From: Gammaproteobacteria bacterium
GTDB taxonomy: Bacteria; Pseudomonadota; Gammaproteobacteria; Steroidobacterales; Steroidobacteraceae
NCBI GenBank assembly: GCA_003132025.1
Contig: PKWJ01000042.1
Location: 1-64,000, forward strand
Reading direction: 5' to 3'
Length of the DNA stretch: 64,000 nt
Within the stretch, counting starts at the first letter, position 1; each line of letters opens with the position of its first letter. Below, in pieces: positions 1 through 7,271 of the stretch. Below the pieces are notes generated by a model that searched no databases, was not told where the DNA came from, and worked only from the letters and a program-made list of their open reading frames with translations. A program made the position numbers and the translations under genes.

Positions 1-502
1 CAAGGCCTCGATCGAGGCCTTGAAGCGCTTTCCCGTCGTCAATGCCGCGGTGGAAAACAACGACATCATCTACCACGAATACTTCGATATCGGTGTCGCG
101 GTGTCGACCGAACGCGGCCTCATGGTGCCGGTGCTGCGCGACGCAGACGCCATGAGCTTCGCCGATGTCGAGAGCGGCATTGCCGGCTACGCCGCGCGCG
201 CACGGACCGGATCGATCACGCTCGAGGATCTGACCGGGGGCACCTTCAGCATCACCAACGGCGGCATATTCGGCTCGCTGATGTCGACTCCGATTGTCAA
301 CGCGCCGCAAAGCGCGATTCTCGGCATGCACAAGATTCAACAGCGGCCGATGGCGGTGAACGGCCAGGTCGTGATCCGGCCGATGATGTACCTGGCGGTG
401 ACCTACGACCATCGCATTATCGACGGACGCGAGGCAGTACAGTTTCTCGTTACGATCAAGGACTGCCTGGAGGACCCGGGCCGTCTGCTGCTCGGAGTCT
501 GA
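1..502 (+). CDS. sucB: 2-oxoglutarate dehydrogenase E2 (dihydrolipoamide succinyltransferase), C-terminal part
   Basis: The reading frame is open from the first bases, so this is the C-terminal end of a gene that begins outside the window. It encodes about 166 residues of the catalytic acyltransferase domain, which moves the succinyl group from lipoyl-lysine to CoA. The active-site motif [10 protein letters not shown], with its His and Asp, lies near the end, and the final segment [11 protein letters not shown] is typical of SucB rather than of the pyruvate dehydrogenase E2. The lipoyl and E1/E3-binding domains must lie upstream. lpdA starts 5 bases after the stop, so E2 and E3 are co-transcribed. 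Confidence 0.93.
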   Translation, partial: KASIEALKRFPVVNAAVENNDIIYHEYFDIGVAVSTERGLMVPVLRDADAMSFADVESGIAGYAARARTGSITLEDLTGGTFSITNGGIFGSLMSTPIVNAPQSAILGMHKIQQRPMAVNGQVVIRPMMYLAVTYDHRIIDGREAVQFLVTIKDCLEDPGRLLLGV

Positions 503-507
503 CCAGC

Positions 508-1935
508 ATGGCTGAGGCGATCGACGTCGTCGTGATCGGCGCGGGCCCGGCCGGCTATCCGGCGGCCATACGCGCCGCACAGAACGGCCTCAAGGTGATC
601 TGTGTCGACGCCTGGTTGGATCGTGACGGTGGCAGCGCGCTGGGCGGCACCTGTCTCAACGCCGGATGCATTCCATCCAAGGCGCTGCTCGAGTCATCCG
701 AGCTGTTCTACCGCGCGCAGACCGAATTCGCCGCGCACGGCATTGCCGCCACCGGTGTCGCGCTGGATCTGGCCGTCATGCAAAGGCGCCGCGCCGGCAT
801 CGTGCGCAACATGACCGGCGGCATCGCATCGCTGTTCAAGGCGGCGGGTGTCACCGCAATCTTCGGCCGCGGCCGGCTGCTGCCCGGCCACCGGGTGGAA
901 GTAACCGGGCACGACGGTTCCCGGAGCGAGATTGAAGCGCGCCACGTGGTGCTCGCCAGCGGCTCGGTGCCGACCGAGCTCAAATGTGCGCCGTTCGATC
1001 ACGAGCGCATCGTCGATTCCTGGGACGCGCTTGAATTTACCACGGTACCGAACAAGCTCTGCGTCGTCGGTGCCGGCGTCATCGGCCTGGAGCTGGGCAG
1101 CGTCTGGCGCCGGCTCGGCGCCGAGGTCGTGGTGCTGGAAGCGCTGGAGAACTTTCTGGCCATCGCCGATCAGCAGCTGGCCGCCGAAGCCGCGCGCCAC
1201 TTCAGGAAGCAGCGACTGGATATCCGGCTCGGCGCCAAGGTCACTGGGGCCGTCGTGGCCGATGGCGGCGTCACCGTCAGCTACGGCGACAAGGGCGGCG
1301 CCCATACGCTCAGCGTCGACAAGGTGATCGTCGCGGTCGGGCGCCACCCGTACACCGCCAACCTGCTGGCGCCCGGCAGCGGGGTTGAACTCGATGAGCG
1401 CGGATTCATTCAGGTCGACGAGCAATGCCGCTCCGGAGCCAAAGGTGTCTGGGCCGTGGGCGACTGCGTGCGCGGGCCGATGCTGGCGCACAAGGGCAAG
1501 GAAGAGGGTATCGCCGTCGCCGATCTCATCGCCGGCCGCTACGCGCACGTGAACTACGAGGTAATCCCCTCAGTGATCTACACTGCGCCCGAGATCGCCT
1601 GGGTGGGTCGGACCGAGCAGCAGCTCAGCAGTGCCGGCATCGGTTTCAAGAGCGGCGTATTTCCATTCGCTGCCAGTGGCCGTGCCCGCGCGATGGAGGC
1701 TGGGGTCGGGTTCGTGAAGATCCTGGCGGCGCGCGACACCGACACCATTCTCGGTGTGCACATCGTCGGGCCGATGGCCGGTGAACTCATCGCCGAGGCC
1801 ACGCTCGCGATGGAATTCCAGGCCAGCGCCGAGGATCTGCAGCGCACTATTCACGCCCACCCGACGCTGGCGGAAGCGCTGCACGAAGCAGCGCTGGCAG
1901 TGGATAAGCGCGCGATCGACACCATCAACCGCTAA
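508..1935 (+). CDS. lpdA: Dihydrolipoyl dehydrogenase (E3)
   Basis: This 475-residue flavoprotein reoxidises dihydrolipoamide on the E2 subunit and passes electrons to NAD+. Visible motifs, in order: N-terminal FAD fold VIGAGPAGYPAA (residues 9-20), redox disulfide GGTCLNAGCIPSK with Cys49 and Cys54, NAD-binding GAGVIGLELGS, the second FAD motif ending in AVGD, and the C-terminal HPTLAEALHE containing the catalytic His-Glu pair. Length is normal for the family. It sits 5 bases behind sucB, so it serves at least the 2-oxoglutarate dehydrogenase complex, and possibly pyruvate dehydrogenase as well. Confidence 0.96.
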   Translation: MAEAIDVVVIGAGPAGYPAAIRAAQNGLKVICVDAWLDRDGGSALGGTCLNAGCIPSKALLESSELFYRAQTEFAAHGIAATGVALDLAVMQRRRAGIVRNMTGGIASLFKAAGVTAIFGRGRLLPGHRVEVTGHDGSRSEIEARHVVLASGSVPTELKCAPFDHERIVDSWDALEFTTVPNKLCVVGAGVIGLELGSVWRRLGAEVVVLEALENFLAIADQQLAAEAARHFRKQRLDIRLGAKVTGAVVADGGVTVSYGDKGGAHTLSVDKVIVAVGRHPYTANLLAPGSGVELDERGFIQVDEQCRSGAKGVWAVGDCVRGPMLAHKGKEEGIAVADLIAGRYAHVNYEVIPSVIYTAPEIAWVGRTEQQLSSAGIGFKSGVFPFAASGRARAMEAGVGFVKILAARDTDTILGVHIVGPMAGELIAEATLAMEFQASAEDLQRTIHAHPTLAEALHEAALAVDKRAIDTINR

Positions 1936-1946
1936 GGTTCGCGCGT

Positions 1947-2885
1947 TCAGGCCGTCAGCGCACTTAGCAGCAGCGTGGCCGCCACCGTGAGCACCAGGAA
2001 CACCTGGTAGGCAATGCCGACGATGGCGAGCTTGGCCAGCGTCGGGAGGCGCCGCTCGCCGTAGTATCGGCGCATGGCCCGATAGGTACACCAGATCGCG
2101 TAGCCTGCGGCGGCGGCCGCGGCGAGGTCGCCAATCGAGGCCAGGCCGCTCAGGCGCGGCAGCCAGTGCGAGGCCAGGCTGAGCAGCGTGTCGCCGATCA
2201 TCACCAGGAACAGCGCGGCCTGGATGTGCAGAAAGAACACCACGTGCTCGACGTAATAGTGTCGCGGTCTGCGATATAGCGGCAGCATCGTCAGGGCCAC
2301 CAGCGGCAGGAACAGGAACATCATCTTCGGGATGTAGGAACCGAATGCATGTGCCGCCGATTTGCCGTTGTCGGCGATCTGACGCCTGCAGGCAGCGCGC
2401 AGCCGTGCCTGCAGCCACGGCGGGCGCAGCTGGATGTTGTCGCACTCACTGGCATCGGCGCCCGGGTTCTCCACACTGTCGGCCGCGGCCGGCACTTCCG
2501 GCGGCCGCGCCGCGGATTTCACGATCAGGTTGGAGTTGGCTGCCGTAAGGGCGAAGAACGCGATGCTGATCACGAAGTACAGTCGCACCGGCGACACGTA
2601 GCGCGCGCGGCGGTCGGCAAAATAGTCGAGCGTGAGCTGCCCGGGCTTTGCCAACAAGGTCCACAACGTGTACCAGAAGCGGCCGTCGACATGCACAAAC
2701 AGGTGCCAGCCGTCGCGCAGCACCGCGCCCAGGGAGCGAGCGCTGTCGTGCGCGGGCTGGCCGCACTGGGCGCAATACGGGCCGGTCAACTCGGCGGCGC
2801 AGTTGCCGCAGATGCTCGGCCCCGCGTGTGTCGCGCGCTGCAGGCTGGTTTCGGGCTCGTCAGACAGCCGACGGGTTGATTCCAC
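1947..2885 (-). CDS. DUF3667 family zinc-ribbon membrane protein
   Basis: Function unknown. The 312-residue protein starts with a cytosolic zinc ribbon (CGNCAAEL near residue 27 and YCAQCGQ near residue 38) followed by a conserved stretch typical of DUF3667. It then has about four or five hydrophobic segments: near residue 100 (YFVISIAFFAL), near 190 (MMFLFLPLVALTMLPL), near 215, and two near the C-terminus. The start is GTG, with AGGAGG about 12 bases upstream, a slightly long spacing. It converges on lpdA with an 11-base gap and is not part of that operon. The family assignment rests on the pattern of the N-terminal ribbon plus membrane segments; no role is inferred. Confidence 0.8.
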   Translation of the reverse strand: MESTRRLSDEPETSLQRATHAGPSICGNCAAELTGPYCAQCGQPAHDSARSLGAVLRDGWHLFVHVDGRFWYTLWTLLAKPGQLTLDYFADRRARYVSPVRLYFVISIAFFALTAANSNLIVKSAARPPEVPAAADSVENPGADASECDNIQLRPPWLQARLRAACRRQIADNGKSAAHAFGSYIPKMMFLFLPLVALTMLPLYRRPRHYYVEHVVFFLHIQAALFLVMIGDTLLSLASHWLPRLSGLASIGDLAAAAAAGYAIWCTYRAMRRYYGERRLPTLAKLAIVGIAYQVFLVLTVAATLLLSALTA

Positions 2886-2956
2886 TGGTGGATTGCACCT
2901 CCTGCCAATGGATCCATCCTACAGCACGCCGCCACAGGCCGGCAGCCGCCGGCGAT

Positions 2957-3412
2957 TCAGTCGATGAGCGATTTGCGCAGCGCCGCGATTTCAATATCGA
3001 GCGCCTTGAGGCGATCTGCCGCCTTGGCCTCGCCCAACGCCAACTCGCGCAGCGAGCGTATACCCGACTGCTCGAGCTGATTGATCCGGAGCATGGCGTG
3101 GCGACGCGTTTCTTCCCTGGCAACGACCTCCGGCCGCACCTGCCAGCGCCGATCAGTCGCGTTCCACTCGTGATCGACACTGGGCTGCGCCGGTACCTGG
3201 TCGATCACTTTGCCAGTCTTGACGTCCATGCGTTGCGACAGCCGGTCGAAATGATCGCCATCGAGCGCGATGTGATCGTGAGGAGTATTGAGCGTAATCG
3301 CCTTGGCGTCGGACGACATCAGATGGCGGGCATGAAACAGACCGGTCACCTTGTGATAGAAGGACACCACTCGCATGATCGGCACCGGTTTTTTCATGGC
3401 CTTGTACGACAT
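2957..3412 (-). CDS. Conserved hypothetical protein resembling prophage tail-module proteins
   Basis: This encodes 151 residues with no signal peptide or membrane segment. The layout is an N-terminal beta-rich part (VVSFYHKVTGLFHARHL), a central patch SQRMDVKTGKVIDQVPAQP, the segment DHEWNATDRRW, and a charged helical C-terminus ending LDIEIAALRKSLID. This layout resembles small proteins found near tail-fibre and tail-assembly genes of proteobacterial prophages, which is a recollection of pattern rather than a search result. No other phage gene is nearby, so it may be a stranded remnant or a domesticated gene. Alternative starts exist at residues 6 and 13; no strong ribosome binding site decides between them. 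Confidence 0.6.
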   Translation of the reverse strand: MSYKAMKKPVPIMRVVSFYHKVTGLFHARHLMSSDAKAITLNTPHDHIALDGDHFDRLSQRMDVKTGKVIDQVPAQPSVDHEWNATDRRWQVRPEVVAREETRRHAMLRINQLEQSGIRSLRELALGEAKAADRLKALDIEIAALRKSLID

Positions 3413-3440
3413 ATCCGGAAGCTTCGGATGCTACACCGTT

Positions 3441-5084
3441 TCATGCGGTGGCGGCCGCAATCGGCCTGGTGCTCATCGGCAGCGAGACGGTAAAGTCGCT
3501 GCCCAGGTCGCGGCCCGGGCTCCTGGCAGCTACGGTGCCGCCATGTGCCTCAACCAGGTCGCGAACTACTGCGAGTCCAATCCCCAGTCCGCCGTTGTAG
3601 TGAGCCACGGCGCGTACATCCTGCATGTACAGTTCGAAGATGTTGGGCAACGCTTCGGACATAATGCCGATGCCGTTGTCGGAGACGGTAACCTGCAGCG
3701 TTCGATCGAGCACCACCGCTGTGAGCGAGATCTCCCCGCCCTTGGGCGTATATTTGGATGCATTGTCCAGCAGATTGCTGAAGATCTGGCCCAGCCGCAG
3801 CGGATCGCCAAGCACCAGCAGCGGTGCGGGCGCGAGATGAATACTCAGAAGCTGCGAGCGCGCCTCAACCGCAGGGCGGCAGGTCTCGACCGCGAGACTG
3901 AGAATGCCGGCCATCTCCACCATGCTGCATTCGAGCCGGAACTTGCCGGCGCTGACGCGCGAGCCGTCGAGCAGATCGTCCACCAGTCGTGCCACCAGCG
4001 CTACCTGGCGCTTGATGGCCGCCTGTAACTGCGCCATCAGCGGCTCGTCCTTGATGGCGCGGTTGAGCAGCCCGGCAGCGGTCTGGATCGGGATCAGCGG
4101 ATTGCGCAATTCATGCGCTACCATTGCCAGGAACTTGGACTGGCGCGAATACGCCTGTTCGGCCTGCACCTCCATTTGCTGTGCCGTCAATGCCGCAATC
4201 ACCAGCTGCTCGTTTGCCTCACGCAGCTCGCGCAGTCGCGGCTGCTGCTCGGCCAACGCGGATTGGTAGCGCGCCGCTGGCGCATGCGGCATATCCGCCC
4301 TGGATTGTTCCGGGCCCGGTGCGCCTGGGATTTCCTCGCGGTGAAATTCGAAGCCGCCAAGCCGGCGCCTCTTCGAGCGGTACATCGCGGCGTCGGCCCG
4401 GCTGACGAGAGTGGCCGCGTCTTCCCCGTCGTCCGGATAGGTGGCGATGCCGAGGCTCGCCGATAGCCGCAGCAGATGATCGCCGACTCGAGCCGGTGCC
4501 GTGAGCACGGCGAGAATCTTCGCGGCGATGACGGCGGCGTCTGACGCCTTCGACACTTCACCTATCAGTACCAGGAATTCGTCGCCGCCGTGGCGGCTGA
4601 CGGTGTCCGAGGCACGGACGACTGATTCCAGGCGCCGCGCCACCAGTTGCAGCACCTCGTCTCCGACCGCATGTCCGAGCGTGTCGTTGATGTGCTTGAA
4701 CTGGTCGAGGTCGAGAAACAGAACGGCCAGTCGCGTTACGTGCCGCCGCGCCAGGGAAATGGCATTCTCCAGCCGATCGAGCATCAAAGCGCGGTTGGGC
4801 GTGTCGGTGAGCGCGTCGCGCTGGCTGGAGCGCGCGAGTTCGTCCAGGTGGCTGGTGGCCGTCTCGGCAACGGTTTCGGCCTGGAGTGCGGCCAGCACCA
4901 GTTGCTCGTTGGCCTCCACCAGCTGGGCGGCCCTGGCGCCGCCGAACTCGCGCTGCAATTGCTCCAGCTCAGTTCGCGACCGGATGATGTGGGCGCGAAT
5001 CTCGTCCGCCTGTTTGTTGAGCAGCTCCACCGCGCGTGCCGCCGCCGTGACATCACGGGTGTCGCGATAGCCGCTCACGCGCAT
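3441..5084 (-). CDS. Hybrid diguanylate cyclase (GGDEF) and histidine kinase
   Basis: This is a 547-residue soluble signalling protein with an unusual order of domains. Residues 20-85 form a coiled coil. Residues 90-245 form a GGDEF domain with the intact active-site motif GGDEF at 166-170 and an intact inhibitory I-site RASD at 157-160, so it should make c-di-GMP under product control. After a second coiled coil (about 275-310), residues 315-540 form a histidine kinase: H-box VAHELRNP with His324, N-box NLLDNASKY, and G-boxes DNGIGI and GGLGIGLAV. There are no membrane segments and no receiver domain. It lies 18 bases behind the KaiC-like gene and is surely co-transcribed with it. No cognate response regulator is adjacent. 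Confidence 0.9.
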   Translation of the reverse strand: MRVSGYRDTRDVTAAARAVELLNKQADEIRAHIIRSRTELEQLQREFGGARAAQLVEANEQLVLAALQAETVAETATSHLDELARSSQRDALTDTPNRALMLDRLENAISLARRHVTRLAVLFLDLDQFKHINDTLGHAVGDEVLQLVARRLESVVRASDTVSRHGGDEFLVLIGEVSKASDAAVIAAKILAVLTAPARVGDHLLRLSASLGIATYPDDGEDAATLVSRADAAMYRSKRRRLGGFEFHREEIPGAPGPEQSRADMPHAPAARYQSALAEQQPRLRELREANEQLVIAALTAQQMEVQAEQAYSRQSKFLAMVAHELRNPLIPIQTAAGLLNRAIKDEPLMAQLQAAIKRQVALVARLVDDLLDGSRVSAGKFRLECSMVEMAGILSLAVETCRPAVEARSQLLSIHLAPAPLLVLGDPLRLGQIFSNLLDNASKYTPKGGEISLTAVVLDRTLQVTVSDNGIGIMSEALPNIFELYMQDVRAVAHYNGGLGIGLAVVRDLVEAHGGTVAARSPGRDLGSDFTVSLPMSTRPIAAATA

Positions 5085-5102
5085 GGCCCTCGGATGTAAA
5101 AC

Positions 5103-6590
5103 TCAGGCATCTCCGGCTCCCGCGACGCGCGCATGCTTGCGCTGCTCCCGGCTCGGCCGTCCGCCCAGCAGCCCTTCACGGTCTGCGACCATTGCGCCAA
5201 TCTTTATGCCATCTCCATCGATTTGGAACAGGCGCAGCTCGTGCGAATGATCGCTGTCTCGTAGCTTCACCACCGCCAATATGCGCTGCAATCTGCTGTC
5301 GACTTCAATGTAGCGCTGCACGATGATCGCGTCGGTCATGAACGCGGTGCCATAGGGGCTGAATCGCAGATCGGTGTAGCGGTCCTCCAGCTCGGAAGTC
5401 ATCACCACCGCGGCGCCGGTGCTCGTGAGCGACGACACCAGGCGCGACAGCGACTCGCGAAAATCATCGCGAAACGTCGGCGCCAGGGCTAGTTCAAAGC
5501 CTGATAGGGAATCGATGACCACGCGGCTCGCCTTGAGGCGGTGAATCTCGTTGAGCAGCAGCCGGGTGATCTCCTCGACCGATAGATCCGGCGCCCGGGT
5601 GTCGACCACTCCAACGCGGTCCCTGCCGATCAAATCCGCCAGAATGGGACCGCGTGCCGCGTTGGATCGCTGCTCGAACGCGGCAATGACGGCGGTTTCC
5701 CCGCCGCGCGCACCTTCAGCCAGAAAGCCCGCAGCCAGGATGCTCTTGCCCGAGCCCGATGGCCCGGCAATCAATAACGAGTATCCGCGCGGCAGTCCAC
5801 CACCCATCATCCGGTCGAGCTCCGGAACTCCCATACGCAACCGCGCACCCGTGCGTTGTGCCACCGGCGCTGCGGTCGGCGCGGCAACCGGTGCGGGCGC
5901 AAACACCTGGATGCCCGCTGCGCTGATGCGAAAGGTATGCAAGCCGGGCAAGGTCTGCCGCCCGCGCATCTTTGTGATCTCCATTTTTCGCACGACTGAA
6001 TTGCTCTGCAGGCTCTGGCGCAGCCAGATCAGCCCGTCGGCGACTGTGAATACCGGGTTTGGATCGAACTCAGTCAGGTATTCCCCGATCAGGAACGTGG
6101 TGGCCTGCCAGCTGGTCATCATCATGCCCAGCCGCTGGATGAACTGCTGCAGGCCCATGAACGACTTGCCGTCGGCCTGAGCGGCGAGCGTCATCGAGCG
6201 GAACGAATCGACAAACACCGCGGTCGGTCCGTGCGCCTCTACTTCGCCGACGATCCGGCCCAGAACCCGGTCGAGATCGCCACTGGCCGTATCGTCGGCG
6301 AGGTTGACGAAGCGAATTGCGGTGTTGATCTTTTCGCTGTCGAAGAAATCGAATTGCTGCTGGTAACGCAACATCTTCAGCGGCGGTTCGCCAAGTACCG
6401 TGAAATACAGCGCTGGGCGCTTACGGGTCGCCAACGCGAACATGATTTGATGTGCCAGCGTCGTCTTCCCGCTGCCGGGCGGCCCGGCAATGAGATTGAA
6501 CGAGAACTCCGGCAAGCCGCCGCCGAGTACTTCGTCCAGCCCCGGTACCCCGGTGCCAAGACAGTGGATGGTTGCCTTCGCCGCACTCAT
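5103..6590 (-). CDS. Double-domain KaiC-like RecA-family ATPase
   Basis: This 495-residue protein has two tandem KaiC/RadA-type ATPase domains, like the circadian protein KaiC (about 520 residues). Domain 1 has Walker A GPPGSGKT (36-43) and Walker B TAVFVDSF (123-130). A proline/alanine-rich linker (231-245) leads to domain 2, with Walker A GPSGSGKS (276-283) and Walker B RVVIDSLSG (356-364). The catalytic Glu-Glu pairs of true KaiC are not conserved: the matching places read GE in domain 1 and EQ in domain 2. No kaiA or kaiB is near, so a clock role is not implied. It overlaps the upstream small gene by 4 bases and precedes the GGDEF-kinase, so it probably acts as a hexameric signalling ATPase in that operon. 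Confidence 0.9.
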   Translation of the reverse strand: MSAAKATIHCLGTGVPGLDEVLGGGLPEFSFNLIAGPPGSGKTTLAHQIMFALATRKRPALYFTVLGEPPLKMLRYQQQFDFFDSEKINTAIRFVNLADDTASGDLDRVLGRIVGEVEAHGPTAVFVDSFRSMTLAAQADGKSFMGLQQFIQRLGMMMTSWQATTFLIGEYLTEFDPNPVFTVADGLIWLRQSLQSNSVVRKMEITKMRGRQTLPGLHTFRISAAGIQVFAPAPVAAPTAAPVAQRTGARLRMGVPELDRMMGGGLPRGYSLLIAGPSGSGKSILAAGFLAEGARGGETAVIAAFEQRSNAARGPILADLIGRDRVGVVDTRAPDLSVEEITRLLLNEIHRLKASRVVIDSLSGFELALAPTFRDDFRESLSRLVSSLTSTGAAVVMTSELEDRYTDLRFSPYGTAFMTDAIIVQRYIEVDSRLQRILAVVKLRDSDHSHELRLFQIDGDGIKIGAMVADREGLLGGRPSREQRKHARVAGAGDA

Positions 6591-7012
6591 CTGGAAGTGC
6601 CCGACGCCGCCGGTCCGCTCGAAGGCAGGTTGCGCACCGATCGAAGCAGCCGCTCGGTCAGCGATACGCTGATAAGGTTACCCAGCAGATCGCAGAATGC
6701 CTGCAGCAGGGCACCGTTTGCGGCCGCCACTTGCGCGCTGGTCTGCTGTGACAGCACCTGTTGCAGGGCGGCGAATTCACCGGGCCGCAGCGCGTCGTCA
6801 CGCACCCCGGCCAGACACGGATGGGCAGCACGTGTCATGTACAGACTTCGCTGGTAAAGCGCGGTAACGCCGCCAGGACCAATGACCGGAGACAACACCG
6901 CGTAGATTTCGCGCCAGGTCGATGCCGCGGCGTCAGCGATGCGTTGCGCATCCGCATTGATCGCTGCCAGATCAGCAATCGTGGCTTGAATACGTCGTGC
7001 TTCACTTTGCAT
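6587..7012 (-). CDS. Small alpha-helical protein encoded with the KaiC-like ATPase
   Basis: Not recognised. From the ATG at 7012 it gives 141 residues; an in-frame GTG 33 bases upstream (7045) is possible but has no ribosome binding site. The sequence is almost wholly amphipathic helix, with alanine-rich stretches (ATIADLAAINADAQRIADAA, then QTSAQVAAANGALLQAFCDL) and no catalytic motif, signal peptide or membrane segment. It heads the minus-strand operon and its stop overlaps the KaiC-like start (ATGA), implying coupled synthesis in fixed ratio. A regulator, adaptor or sensor of the ATPase is the natural guess from context, and is only inference. Confidence 0.7.
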   Translation of the reverse strand: MQSEARRIQATIADLAAINADAQRIADAAASTWREIYAVLSPVIGPGGVTALYQRSLYMTRAAHPCLAGVRDDALRPGEFAALQQVLSQQTSAQVAAANGALLQAFCDLLGNLISVSLTERLLRSVRNLPSSGPAASGTSR

Positions 7013-7271
7013 CGGCCATCCGGTGGCGGCCCGCGCACGCGGCACGATGCATGATACGCTTTATATGCAGACAGCAATCCTCGCAGCGAAGCGGCAGCCG
7101 CGATTGAAAAGAATACAAAGTATGCGCGTATATGTGCGCTACCGCACCTGTAAAAGATGACAGGGTGACAAAGCAATCCGCGTGAGCCATGGTGTGATGG
7201 CGAAAGTATGATTATTGGTTGTGCAGAGCATCGCGCGTGCGGTTGCCTGTGCTCTACACGGCGCGTCAGCC
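7013..7271. other. Divergent control region between the KaiC operon and the EAL protein
   Basis: This stretch of about 260 bases separates two oppositely transcribed signalling units. It is clearly richer in A+T than its surroundings, notably 7100-7170 (TTGAAAAGAATACAAAGTAT and the area around GTAAAAGATGACA), as expected for promoters. I could not pick a convincing -35/-10 pair in either direction. The plus-strand gene could also begin inside it, at a TTG at 7215. Confidence 0.4.

Noticed and set aside
694-1548. Long minus-strand frame (284 codons) across lpdA
   Set aside because: It is the antisense shadow of a clear lpdA gene; composition is arginine/alanine-biased and no motif is seen.
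5103-6590. Circadian clock system
   Set aside because: No kaiA or kaiB, and the catalytic Glu pairs are missing; KaiC-like ATPases are widespread outside clocks.
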